Positions 1 through 7,708 of a stretch of DNA of 39,625 nucleotides are shown here, piece by piece. Source of the DNA: JBAZDC01 sp041654595. GTDB taxonomy: Bacteria > Pseudomonadota > Gammaproteobacteria > Burkholderiales > Burkholderiaceae_B. The notes under the pieces were generated by a model. It did not search any database and was not told where the DNA came from. It saw only the letters and a program-made list of their open reading frames with translations. The position numbers and the translations under genes are program-made. Location of the stretch: positions 1 to 39,625 of the forward strand of contig CAZKBT010000030.1 of the NCBI GenBank assembly GCA_964551305.1, in the 5' to 3' direction. The first letter of the stretch is position 1, and each line of letters begins with the position of its first letter.

Positions 1-2
1 TT

Positions 3-164
3 ATTTCGCGGTTTGCTTCGCAGGCCGGTGCGGCGAGCTTGGCCGAAACCTTGCGCTGGCTGACGCAACAGCGCGCGATAGCCGGCCATCCCCTGAATGC
101 CAAATTGTTCATTCACAGCGCCCTCGAACGCCTCGCCGCGGCCTGCCGTCCCCAAGCGCAGTAA
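3..164 (+). CDS. holB: DNA polymerase III delta-prime subunit, C-terminal fragment
   Basis: This open frame enters from the left edge and ends at TAA 162-164, so only about 53 C-terminal residues are visible. They include HPLNAKLFIHSALERLAA, which resembles the HPLN-containing end of the clamp-loader delta-prime subunit. That subunit helps load the sliding clamp at the replication fork. The next gene is tatD, and the order tmk-holB-tatD is common in proteobacteria, which supports the call. The AAA+ part lies outside the window. A generic alpha-helical tail cannot be excluded from so short a fragment. Confidence 0.72.
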   Translation: MSRFASQAGAASLAETLRWLTQQRAIAGHPLNAKLFIHSALERLAAACRPQAQ

Positions 165-168
165 ACTA

Positions 169-204
169 GCGCCATGCGTTCGCATGGCGCGGGCGATCAT
201 GCCC
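169..204 (+). other. Intercistronic hairpins between holB and tatD
   Basis: GCGCCATGC (169-177) and GCATGGCGC (182-190) form a perfect 9-bp stem with loop GTTC. A weaker GGGC/GCCC stem follows at 191-204. The T tract at 223-229 is too far from the stem for a textbook intrinsic terminator. It may be an mRNA processing or pausing element. Confidence 0.4.
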
Positions 205-229
205 GACCTCATTCTGTTCAGATTTTTTT

Positions 230-1003
230 ATGTACGTAGACTCTCATTGCCACCTGGATTTTCCCGAGTTGGCCCAAAACCTGCCAGACATTCTACAGCG
301 CATGTCGCAAAACCAGGTCAGCCATGCGCTGGTGGTCAGCGTCAATCTGCCGAACTGGCCGCGATTGATGGAGCTGGTGGCGCCGCATGACCATCTCTAT
401 GCATCAGTGGGCGTTCATCCCGACTACGAAGACACGCCGGAACCCGATATCGGCCAGCTGGTCGCTTTGGCAGGCTCATCCCCCAAAGTGGTCGCCATCG
501 GCGAGACGGGCCTGGACTATTTCCGCCTGGACGAGCCCTTGGATTGGCAACGCGAACGGTTTCGCGTCCATATCCGCGCTGCCCGCCAAAGCGGCTTGCC
601 GCTGATCATCCATACCCGTTCGGCCAGCGCGGACACGTTGCGCATCATGCGGGAAGAAGGCGCGGCCGAGGTCGGCGGCGTGATGCACTGCTTTACGGAA
701 AGCTGGGAGGTGGCCGAGGCGGCGATGGCGATGAACTTCTATATTTCGCTTTCGGGTATCGTCACTTTCAAGAAGGCGGAAACGCTGCATGAGCTGGCCA
801 GGAAGGTTCCCTTGGAAAAGCTGCTGATCGAAACGGATTCTCCGTATCTGGCGCCGGTTCCCTTTCGCGGCAAATTGAACGATCCTTCCAAGGTGATCCA
901 CGTGGCGGAAAAAATTGCGGAGTTGAAAGGTTGTAGTCCGGCAGACGTGGCGAATAGTTCAACAAGAAATTTCTTTAATTTATTCAATAAGATATATAGG
1001 TAA
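230..1003 (+). CDS. tatD: TatD-family metal-dependent deoxyribonuclease
   Basis: The 257-residue product has the usual length of TatD/YcfH hydrolases, which fold as a TIM barrel holding two divalent metals and act as 3'-5' DNases or related phosphoesterases in the cytoplasm. Visible metal ligands are H6 and H8 in DSHCHLD, the Glu of AIGETGLDY, the His of LIIHTRSA, the His of GVMHCFTE and the Asp of LIETDSPYLAP. It follows holB by 65 bases and is probably cotranscribed with it. The ATG comes straight after seven T residues and I see no Shine-Dalgarno sequence. The last codons (NLFNKIYR) are much more AT-rich than the rest of the gene and run into an AT-rich gap. Confidence 0.93.
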   Translation: MYVDSHCHLDFPELAQNLPDILQRMSQNQVSHALVVSVNLPNWPRLMELVAPHDHLYASVGVHPDYEDTPEPDIGQLVALAGSSPKVVAIGETGLDYFRLDEPLDWQRERFRVHIRAARQSGLPLIIHTRSASADTLRIMREEGAAEVGGVMHCFTESWEVAEAAMAMNFYISLSGIVTFKKAETLHELARKVPLEKLLIETDSPYLAPVPFRGKLNDPSKVIHVAEKIAELKGCSPADVANSSTRNFFNLFNKIYR

Positions 1004-1237
1004 TTTCAAGTATTTTACTTAAAGTAAATTATCTAAAGTAAATTATCTAAAATTATTTGAAGAAAATAGGCGCTCCATTTGCTTTACTCTTCGTAAAAGC
1101 TGACTTGAATGAGTAATTTTTATGAAAAACAATAGGTTATATTATAAAGTTAATTCGGTTTAGTTAAAGTAATGGCTTATATTTAGTTCTTTATACTAGT
1201 CCTTTGTTTCTTACTTATATTGCCACACCGACTGCTC
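1004..1237. repeat. AT-rich intergenic island with a 14-bp tandem duplication
   Basis: This stretch is far richer in A+T than its surroundings. AAAGTAAATTATCT occurs twice in perfect tandem at 1021-1034 and 1035-1048. The first copy overlaps a palindrome, TTTACTT-A-AAGTAAA, at 1014-1028. No open frame of note is present. It should contain the promoter of the ankyrin gene, but I cannot single out a convincing -35/-10 pair. It may be a horizontally acquired or decayed segment. Confidence 0.6.
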
Positions 1238-2182
1238 ATGATCCAGGACGTCTTTCCGACCGCAAAACCCTCCGTATCGCGCACGCCCGCATGGCGAAAG
1301 GCGTGGAACCGGCGGTGGACGCCATTCTTTCGAGCCGGCACGATATTGCCGCGGCTTGTCGTTGCGTTTGCCCTTGGTTCCGCCATCCCGGCCCATGCCG
1401 CCCCGCAGGCGGACTCCGATTGGTGGGTCGGCATCACCAACGACCGTGTCAATGCCGTGAAGACTCAGGTGGCGCGCGGCGTGGACGTCAACGCAGTCAA
1501 TGAAAGAGGCCAGCCCGCCGTCATGCAGGCCATTCGGGACCAGGCCTGGGCGGTCTATGATTACTTGGCCGCGCGCCGCGATCTCGAGGTCAATGCCGTC
1601 AACACCAACCAGGAGACGCCCTTGATGTACCTGGCGGTCGTCGGCGAGACGAAGCGCGCCGAAGCGCTCATACGACGCGGCGCGCAGGTCAATCGCCTGG
1701 GCTGGACGCCGTTGCATTATGCGGCGTCGACGGGCAAGGTCGAAACGGCTCGAATGCTGATCAGGCACAAGGCCATCATCAACGCGCCGGGCCCGGACGG
1801 CACCACACCTTTGATGATGGCGGCCTATGCCGGCAGCGAGGCAACGGTACAGCTATTGCTGGGCGCCGGAGCGGATCCGACTGCGATCAACGCCCAGAAG
1901 CAGACTGCTGCGGATTGGGCGCGCTTGAAGCAGCATACCCGCTTGGCCGCCCGTCTAGACGATCTGATAGAGCGGGTTCGCAAACAACGCGTGGCCCAGG
2001 CGCAATCCGCGGGACAAGGAAAAGAAGGGCGGATAGGCACGGTGGATCTGACCAAGCCCTCCGCGCCCGAAGCGGGACCGGAGACGGGATCCCGGGGCGC
2101 GGCGAGCGGCGCGCAACGCGACGCCCCCGCCGGCGGAGGCTACTTCAACCTGGATCGTGATTACGACAATGCCGCTCCCTGA
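1238..2182 (+). CDS. Exported ankyrin-repeat protein
   Basis: The product is about 314 residues from the ATG at 1238. A hydrophobic stretch, LPRLVVAFALGSAIPAHA, followed by APQ looks like a signal peptide with an AxA cleavage site, so the mature protein is probably periplasmic. About four ankyrin-like repeats follow, for example ETPLMYLAVVGETKRAEALI, then GWTPLHYAASTGKVETARML and TTPLMMAAYAGSEATVQLLL. Such repeats bind protein partners. A charged, proline- and glycine-rich tail ends the protein. The start is uncertain. A TTG at 1220 extends the frame, while a TTG at 1346 would give a normal short signal peptide; none has a clear ribosome-binding site. It converges on the next gene with only nine bases between the stops. 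The partner is unknown. Confidence 0.82.
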   Translation: MIQDVFPTAKPSVSRTPAWRKAWNRRWTPFFRAGTILPRLVVAFALGSAIPAHAAPQADSDWWVGITNDRVNAVKTQVARGVDVNAVNERGQPAVMQAIRDQAWAVYDYLAARRDLEVNAVNTNQETPLMYLAVVGETKRAEALIRRGAQVNRLGWTPLHYAASTGKVETARMLIRHKAIINAPGPDGTTPLMMAAYAGSEATVQLLLGAGADPTAINAQKQTAADWARLKQHTRLAARLDDLIERVRKQRVAQAQSAGQGKEGRIGTVDLTKPSAPEAGPETGSRGAASGAQRDAPAGGGYFNLDRDYDNAAP

Positions 2183-2191
2183 TCGCGGAGC

Positions 2192-2989
2192 CTAGCTCGG
2201 CAGGAACTCTGGCCGCAGGACATCGCGCAGCGCCGAGTATGGAATGGTCAGCTCCGGCTGACCGTGGGAATAGGGCGCAATCGCATAGGAGTCGTATTTG
2301 ATCACCACGCCGTGATCCGTAAACGCGAAATTGTCGTTTTCCTGGAATGGCCACAGCCGTTGATAGCCGTCCGGATCGGCCTGGAAATCGGGGTTCGTCG
2401 CCAGCCATGCCTGGTGCGCCCCGCGCAGGGCAGCCACGTACTGCGGCCGCTTTCCGGGTCGAAGCACGTCGTCCATGCCGAGCACCCGCCCGGTGCTGTT
2501 GCGCCAATTCAGGAATTGCGTGGCCGAGATGCCGTGTGCCGCGCCCGTGAAATATTGCCAGGAGCTCAGTTCGATGACCGTCAGGTCTTTGCTGCGGTAA
2601 CGGGTTTTCGCGGCGAGCAGGGTCGTATCCTTGGAGGCGGCGGTTTCCCAATAATAGGATTCGAATTCGGCGATGTTCAAAAATTCCGGCGGCGCGCTGC
2701 CTTCGACGCCGGTCATCATGGCCAGGGCATGGTCGACGAGCTCCGTCAGTTTCGGGATGCCGGGAAAGACCTGGCTGTCGACTTCCAGCGTGGGGCATTC
2801 GCCCATGCAGCCGGGCTTGGTCTTCTTCCATTTGACGGCTTGGGTGAATACGCCTTCTTTGCGGGATACATCCTCGGTCTGATCGGGTATCAAGGAGATC
2901 GTGGAAGAGGGGCCGCTGGCGCACGCGGCCAACAACAGGCAGGAAGCCACGATCGTACCCGGTCGTAGTGAACGTCTGATGGCAGGCAT
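2192..2989 (-). CDS. Lipoprotein with DUF4163/DUF3298 (RsiV-like) domains
   Basis: The 265-residue protein starts with a lipoprotein signal: a basic n-region, a hydrophobic core and the lipobox LLAAC, so the Cys in ACASG should be lipidated. The middle holds ELSSWQYFTGAAHGISATQF, and the C-terminal half contains YAIAPYSHGQPELTIPYSAL, which is typical of DUF3298 domains such as the RsiV C-terminus. In RsiV this module binds lysozyme, but a similar role here is only inference. The region around KPGCMGECP carries two extra cysteines that might form a disulfide. It lies 14 bases after the glutathione transferase gene on the same strand and is probably cotranscribed with it. Confidence 0.82.
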   Translation of the reverse strand: MPAIRRSLRPGTIVASCLLLAACASGPSSTISLIPDQTEDVSRKEGVFTQAVKWKKTKPGCMGECPTLEVDSQVFPGIPKLTELVDHALAMMTGVEGSAPPEFLNIAEFESYYWETAASKDTTLLAAKTRYRSKDLTVIELSSWQYFTGAAHGISATQFLNWRNSTGRVLGMDDVLRPGKRPQYVAALRGAHQAWLATNPDFQADPDGYQRLWPFQENDNFAFTDHGVVIKYDSYAIAPYSHGQPELTIPYSALRDVLRPEFLPS

Positions 2990-3003
2990 GGTAAAACGGT
3001 TTC

Positions 3004-3702
3004 CTATTTGATGGTTCCGGCATCCTGGCCGAACAGGATGCGCCGTGATTCTTCGTCGTTGACGGAAGGCTCGGTATTGATCTGGTCGGCTATCTCATAC
3101 GCCCTGATCGTGGCCGGGCGTTGCGCGATCGCCTCGAACCAGCGCTTCAGATGCGGGAAATCGTTCAGATCCTGATCCTGGCGCTCATGCGGAACGATCC
3201 ACGGGTAGCAGGCCATGTCGGCGATCGAATAATCGCCGGCCAGGTATTCATGGTCGGCCAGCCGCTTGTTCATGACGCCGTACAGCCTGGCCGTTTCACG
3301 CACATAGCGATCGATGGCGTAGGGTATTTTCTCTTGCGCGTAGGCGTTGAAATGATGGTTCTGGCCGGCCATGGGGCCGAGCCCAGCCATTTGCCAGAAC
3401 AGCCATTGCGACACCCGCGCGCGGCCGCGCATGTCGGCGGGCAGGAGTCGGCCGGTTTTTTCCGCCAGGTACAGCAGGATGGCCCCGGATTCGAACAGCG
3501 GCACGGGATCGCCGCCATCCGCCGGCGCTCTGTCCACGATGGCGGGGATCCGGTTGTTCGGCGCTATCTTGAGAAATTCGGGCTGAAACTGTTCGCCCTT
3601 GCCGATGTTGATGGGGTGCAAGGTATAGGGAAGGCCGGTTTCTTCAAGAAACAGGGTGATTTTATGACCGTTGGGCGTCGTCCAATAATAGAAATCTATC
3701 AT
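3004..3702 (-). CDS. Glutathione S-transferase, YfcG/YghU-like
   Basis: The 232-residue protein opens with MIDFYYWTTPNGHKITLFLE, the start of Nu-class transferases such as E. coli YfcG, which act as glutathione-dependent disulfide-bond reductases. The thioredoxin-like N-terminal half includes NNRIPAIVD with the cis-proline and FESGAILLYLAEKTG, the glutathione-binding Glu-Ser pair. The all-helical C-terminal half includes QWLFWQMAGLGPMAGQNHHF, also typical of YfcG. It acts in the cytoplasm. It is probably the first gene of a two-gene unit with the lipoprotein downstream. The physiological substrate cannot be told from the sequence. Confidence 0.88.
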   Translation of the reverse strand: MIDFYYWTTPNGHKITLFLEETGLPYTLHPINIGKGEQFQPEFLKIAPNNRIPAIVDRAPADGGDPVPLFESGAILLYLAEKTGRLLPADMRGRARVSQWLFWQMAGLGPMAGQNHHFNAYAQEKIPYAIDRYVRETARLYGVMNKRLADHEYLAGDYSIADMACYPWIVPHERQDQDLNDFPHLKRWFEAIAQRPATIRAYEIADQINTEPSVNDEESRRILFGQDAGTIK

Positions 3703-3795
3703 TTGAAATCCTTTCAGGACATGCTGTAGAAGCCTGGCTGCGGCGGATTTTACGAGTGGAGTTGTGATTTTATAGCGAAAGTCGCCGGCTCACTT

Positions 3796-4569
3796 TCAGC
3801 CCGGGCGCTTTTGCATGTAACGTGACGGCGTAACCCCGGCATGCTTTCGGAAAAAAGCAATGAATGCGCTGTCGCTGGCAAATTCCAGTTGCGACGCCAC
3901 CTGATTGACGTTCGATCCATCAGCCATCATTTCCATGGCCTTCACCAGCCTCCATTGCTGGCGCCAGCTCTGATAACTCATACCCGTATCCCTGATAAAA
4001 ATTCGACTGATCGTGCGTTCGCACGCGCCCACTCGCCGTGTCAATTGATTCAGCCGCGGAGGCGGTTCGCCCCGTCGCACGCCGTCCAGCCAGGAACACA
4101 GGCGCGTATCCACGGGAAACGGCAATCTCCAGTTTTCGCTACGCGCCGCTTGTAATTCCTCGCTAAATACGGTGATCAGGCTGGCCTGTCGCTCAACCGG
4201 CATTTCCCAGGGCCAGAACGCCATCCGCTCAATGACTTCGAAAAAAAGAGGATTGACCTCCACGATTTGCAACGGCAGGCCGGAAAACGGCAACGAGGTC
4301 GAAAAATACAAAGAGCGGTAAGCCATGACGCCGCGCATGATCGCACGATGAGCCGTGCCTGCGGGGATCCATGCCGCTCGGCGAGGCGGAAGCAGGCACA
4401 ACGTTTTCTCCAGCTCGATCGTGATGCTGCCCGCCGCGGAAAAGAGCAATTGATGGCGGAGATGGACGTGTCGGCCGGAATCGTGCAGCCCCACGTCGGC
4501 TGCAATACCGATTACCGGAACATCGAAACTGTCCGCGTCAAAAAACTGATCTTGATGAATTTTCGCCAT
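3796..4569 (-). CDS. AraC-family transcriptional regulator
   Basis: The 257-residue protein has an N-terminal cupin-like sensor region (about residues 20-110, with HVHLRHQLLFSAAGSI) and a C-terminal pair of helix-turn-helix motifs. The second contains VASQLEFASDSAFIAFFRKH followed by GVTPSRYMQ, the AraC signature. Length and layout resemble NimR/YeaM-type regulators, which control a divergent exporter gene. It diverges here from a drug-exporter gene across a 100-base gap and is probably its local regulator. The inducer is unknown. Confidence 0.88.
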   Translation of the reverse strand: MAKIHQDQFFDADSFDVPVIGIAADVGLHDSGRHVHLRHQLLFSAAGSITIELEKTLCLLPPRRAAWIPAGTAHRAIMRGVMAYRSLYFSTSLPFSGLPLQIVEVNPLFFEVIERMAFWPWEMPVERQASLITVFSEELQAARSENWRLPFPVDTRLCSWLDGVRRGEPPPRLNQLTRRVGACERTISRIFIRDTGMSYQSWRQQWRLVKAMEMMADGSNVNQVASQLEFASDSAFIAFFRKHAGVTPSRYMQKRPG

Positions 4570-4593
4570 GATGTCCGTTATTTTATATATTTA

Positions 4594-4625
4594 GTCTTGA
4601 TAATTGTAATCAGACACCCATGTCT
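4594..4625. promoter_or_regulatory. Possible operator between the AraC regulator and exporter genes
   Basis: The gap holds an imperfect inverted repeat, GTCTTGAT (4594-4601) with ATCAGAC (4609-4615). A second arm pair follows, AGAC (4612-4615) and GTCT (4622-4625). The repeated GTCT/AGAC elements lie between two divergent start codons. This would suit an operator for the AraC-type regulator. Assignment is by position and symmetry only. Confidence 0.35.
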
Positions 4626-4669
4626 TAGGAAATAATGGCGCCCATCCCCGCTTTACTTCGGACAGCGCC

Positions 4670-5803
4670 ATGAATACCATTAATCGGCCACCGCTGTGGT
4701 TGCTGACATTGCTGATCATGTTTCCACAACTCGTGGAAACCATCTACAGTCCCGCATTACCGAGCATCGCTCTTTCGTTCAATGTGAGCAGTGAGCGCGC
4801 CGCCCAGACGCTTTCAGTTTATTTTGTCGCCTTTGCCATGGGTGTGGCGTTATGGGGCTGGCTGAGCGACCACGTCGGCCGACGCCGCGCCATGATGTCC
4901 GGGTTGGCCTGCTATTGGTCCGGAACCGTGTTGGCCATCCTCGCGACGGATTTCACCGTTCTGCTGCTGGCTCGAATGGTGTCGGCCCTGGGGGCCGCGG
5001 CGGGGTCTGTCGTGGTGCAAACCATGCTGCGGGACGCATACGAATCGGCAAAGCTGGCCCGCGTATTTTCGATCATGGGCGCCGCCCTGGCAGTAAGCCC
5101 GGTATTCGGGTTGGTGAGCGGTGGCTGGATCGTGAGCCTTTACGGCCATACCGGGGTATTTGTTGCCCTGTTGTTGCTGGCGGTGCTTCTGCTGACGCTT
5201 ACCGCCGCCGCTCTGCCGGAAACTCGGCCGGCGCATGTCGTCAGATCCCGCTTGGACCACCTGGCCGTTCGCATGGTTCGCGACGGTTCGCTCTGGCGGA
5301 ATGCAATGCTGGTTTCGCTGTTCAATACGATGATCTTCAGCTATTACAGCCTCGCTCCGTTTCTTTTCGAGCAGCTGGCTTGGGAGTCCAGAGCGTTTGG
5401 GTGGACCGGATTGCTACTGGCACTCGCCTCGCTATCCGGCAGCCTGCTGAACCGGCGATTACTGGCCGCGGGCCTCGACCCCGAACGATTGGTGCGCCAT
5501 GCTTGCCGCCTGGCGCTGCTATCCGGGCTTGCCGCATGGGGCTTGCAGAACTCGGCATGGATCCTGGCGCCGGTCGCCGGCGTCGTCGTCGCCTACGGCA
5601 TTGCGATTCCTAATGTATTGAGCCAGGCTTTGCGTCACTATCGTGAGCAGGCTGGAGCCGCCGGCGCGTTGTTCGGGCTGGCCTATTATTTGCTGCTGGG
5701 CTTGATGCTTGGGGCCGCCGGCCTGGCACAGCAGTTGGGCCTTGTTCTTGCCGCCTGTGCGCTGGCCGCCTGGCTATTGACGACGCTGAAACCCCGGAAT
5801 TGA
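4670..5803 (+). CDS. MFS exporter, Bcr/CflA-like
   Basis: The 377-residue protein is almost entirely hydrophobic, with about twelve predicted membrane helices, and belongs to the major facilitator superfamily. The N-terminal ETIYSPALPSIA and the loop between helices 2 and 3, GWLSDHVGRRRAMM (motif A), match the drug:proton antiporter group that includes Bcr, CflA and MdtL. The helix 4-5 region has VSALGAAAGSVVVQTMLRDA. It should work in the inner membrane as a proton-driven exporter. The divergent AraC gene is the likely regulator. At 377 residues it is slightly shorter than Bcr (about 396). The substrate is not deducible. Confidence 0.87.
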   Translation: MNTINRPPLWLLTLLIMFPQLVETIYSPALPSIALSFNVSSERAAQTLSVYFVAFAMGVALWGWLSDHVGRRRAMMSGLACYWSGTVLAILATDFTVLLLARMVSALGAAAGSVVVQTMLRDAYESAKLARVFSIMGAALAVSPVFGLVSGGWIVSLYGHTGVFVALLLLAVLLLTLTAAALPETRPAHVVRSRLDHLAVRMVRDGSLWRNAMLVSLFNTMIFSYYSLAPFLFEQLAWESRAFGWTGLLLALASLSGSLLNRRLLAAGLDPERLVRHACRLALLSGLAAWGLQNSAWILAPVAGVVVAYGIAIPNVLSQALRHYREQAGAAGALFGLAYYLLLGLMLGAAGLAQQLGLVLAACALAAWLLTTLKPRN

Positions 5804-5842
5804 ATGAATCGCGCGCTCCGCAATCTTGAAGCCAGGCTTGCG

Positions 5843-6340
5843 CTAATCGACGGGAGACTCGTCCAGGAGCGCCTCGATGTCGGCGCCGAGCTTTTCCGGA
5901 GGCGTCGCGGGCGCATAACGATGGGCGACGCGCCCCTGGCGATCGACGAGAAATTTCGTGAAATTCCATTTGATGCGCTCGGTGCCCAGCACGCCCGGTT
6001 TTTCCTTGGCCAGCCAGGCGAACAAGGGATGGGCGCGCTTGCCGTTCGCGTCGATCTTCTGGAAGACCGGAAACCGCACATGGTAGCGGCTGTCGCAGAA
6101 TTCACCGATCGCCTGCGCATCGCCCGGCTCCTGGGCGCCGAATTGATTGCAAGGAAACGCCAGCACCGAAAAGCCGCGCCGATGATAGCGTGAATGGAGT
6201 TCCTGCAGTCCGGCATACTGCGGCGTGAAGCCGCATTCCGAGGCGACGTTGACGATCAGCAGCACGTCGCCCCGAAAGCGCGAAAGCGCGGTGTCCGTGC
6301 CATCCAGCAAGGCCGCTGAAAAAGAATAGGCGTTCGTCAT
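5843..6340 (-). CDS. Glutathione peroxidase (thiol peroxidase type)
   Basis: The protein has about 165 residues from the ATG at 6340, which has AGGA about 11 bases upstream. An in-frame ATG at 6352 would add four residues. The peroxidatic Cys lies in NVASECGFTPQY, the resolving-region motif is LAFPCNQFGAQEPG, and WNFTKFLVDRQG supplies the conserved Trp-Asn. These are the tetrad residues of the GPx/BsaA/BtuE family, which reduces hydrogen peroxide and organic peroxides using glutathione or thioredoxin. The catalytic position is an ordinary cysteine, not selenocysteine. The gene converges with the exporter and diverges from the arsC-like gene. Confidence 0.92.
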   Translation of the reverse strand: MTNAYSFSAALLDGTDTALSRFRGDVLLIVNVASECGFTPQYAGLQELHSRYHRRGFSVLAFPCNQFGAQEPGDAQAIGEFCDSRYHVRFPVFQKIDANGKRAHPLFAWLAKEKPGVLGTERIKWNFTKFLVDRQGRVAHRYAPATPPEKLGADIEALLDESPVD

Positions 6341-6417
6341 GGGTGAAATCATCCTGGATCAGCGTCGACGGATGCTATGCTTAGCGTTGTTTCTTCGTAT
6401 AGTGAATCAGGTCTGCC

Positions 6418-6762
6418 ATGTCCACAATCTATCATAATCCCCGCTGCAGCACGTCGCGAAATGCATTACAGATGCTACAGGAACACGGCGAATCCATCGA
6501 CGTGGTCGACTATCTGAAAACGCCGCTGAATCGCGCCGAGTTGAAGAAATTGATCGCCGATGCGGGGTTGACGGTCAGGCAGGCCATGCGCGGCAAAGAG
6601 CCCGTATACCAGGAACTCGGACTCGATGATGCTTCATTGAGCGACGAAGCGCTTCTGGATGCGATGGCCGCCCATCCCGTTCTGTTGAACAGGCCGTTCG
6701 TCACTACGGCGAAAGGAACCCGCCTTGCCCGTCCCGTGGAAGTTTTGCGCGAGATTCTTTGA
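6418..6762 (+). CDS. arsC: Arsenate reductase, glutaredoxin-coupled ArsC type
   Basis: The 114-residue protein has the fold and length of ArsC. The catalytic Cys is C10 in HNPRCSTSRNAL. The Arg residues of RPFVTTAKGTRLARP match the arsenate-binding arginines of the plasmid R773 enzyme. The family reduces arsenate to arsenite with glutathione and glutaredoxin. No arsR, arsB or acr3 gene is nearby, so it may be a housekeeping YfgD-like member and not part of a resistance operon. A DMT permease gene follows after 44 bases and may share the transcript. Confidence 0.9.
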   Translation: MSTIYHNPRCSTSRNALQMLQEHGESIDVVDYLKTPLNRAELKKLIADAGLTVRQAMRGKEPVYQELGLDDASLSDEALLDAMAAHPVLLNRPFVTTAKGTRLARPVEVLREIL

Positions 6763-6806
6763 TCCGCTTTCCCGGCGTTTCTCCTTCGGCATGCGATGAC
6801 TGAGCG

Positions 6807-7676
6807 ATGAAGCCCGAACTCATTGCGCTGGTCATTCTGGCCGCGGCATTGCATGCCGGCTGGAATCTTCTGTCCAAGCGCGCCGCGGCCGCCGGCGCGT
6901 CCTTCGTGCTGGCTTACCGCCTGTTCTCCGCCGCGTTCTACGCGCCCTGGGTCATTTACGTCTTGTGGATAGAGGGCATGGCCTGGTCGCCCAAGGTTGC
7001 GGCATTCATCGTCCTGTCTTGCGTACTGCACTTGGGATACAGCCTGTGCCTTTCGCGCGGCTATCAGCGGGCGGACCTGTCGGTGATCTACCCCATAGCC
7101 CGGGGGACGGGGCCGCTGTTATCGTCCCTGGCCGCATTCGCCATCCTGGGTGAAACGGCGACGCTCAGCCGCGTGGCCGGCATCGTGACCGTCGTATGCG
7201 GTATTTTGCTGATCGCCACCCAGGCGAACCTGCGCCAGTTTTCCAGCCCCCAGGCATGGGTCGGCGTGCGCTGGGGATTGCTGACGGGCTTGTTCATAGC
7301 CTGTTATAGCGTGACGGACGCGTATACGGTACAAACTCTAATGGTGGTGCCGGTGGTTCTGGATTGGTTCTCCAGCGCGGGCGCCGCGGCATTGATGGCG
7401 CCGCGCGCCATTTACAGGCCGCGCCGTTTCCTCGACGCGATGAAAGGATATTGGAGACTGGCCATGTTCGTCGGCCTTTTATCGCCGATGGCCTACATAT
7501 TGGTCCTATACGCCCTGCAGCAAGGCGCCTCGGTCAGCCTGGTCGCGCCGCTGCGTGAAACCTCGATGATGCTGGCCACGGTCGCAGGGTTTATCATCCT
7601 GAAAGAGAAAGTATCCGCCGCCCGTTGGATGGGTTGTGTTTTGATCGTGGCGGGCGCCATCTTCCTGACGCGCTAG
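6807..7676 (+). CDS. EamA/DMT-superfamily permease
   Basis: The 289-residue protein has about ten hydrophobic helices and two EamA-like halves. The first has GWNLLSKRAAAAGASFVLAY and YPIARGTGPLLSSLAAFAIL; the second ends with VAPLRETSMMLATVAGFIIL then KEKVSAARWMGCVLIVAGAI, the usual repeat signature. It is an inner-membrane transporter of small metabolites or drugs. The ribosome-binding site is weak. It lies between the arsC-like gene and a DUF4239-like membrane protein on the same strand. Its substrate cannot be assigned. Confidence 0.88.
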   Translation: MKPELIALVILAAALHAGWNLLSKRAAAAGASFVLAYRLFSAAFYAPWVIYVLWIEGMAWSPKVAAFIVLSCVLHLGYSLCLSRGYQRADLSVIYPIARGTGPLLSSLAAFAILGETATLSRVAGIVTVVCGILLIATQANLRQFSSPQAWVGVRWGLLTGLFIACYSVTDAYTVQTLMVVPVVLDWFSSAGAAALMAPRAIYRPRRFLDAMKGYWRLAMFVGLLSPMAYILVLYALQQGASVSLVAPLRETSMMLATVAGFIILKEKVSAARWMGCVLIVAGAIFLTR

Positions 7677-7708
7677 CCCGGCACGGCTACCTGGAGAATA
7701 CCGCGCAT

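Noticed and set aside
4597..4613. FNR-like half sites TTGAT and ATCAG between the AraC and exporter genes
   Set aside because: The spacer is seven bases where four are required, so it is not an FNR box. It is kept only as a possible operator repeat.
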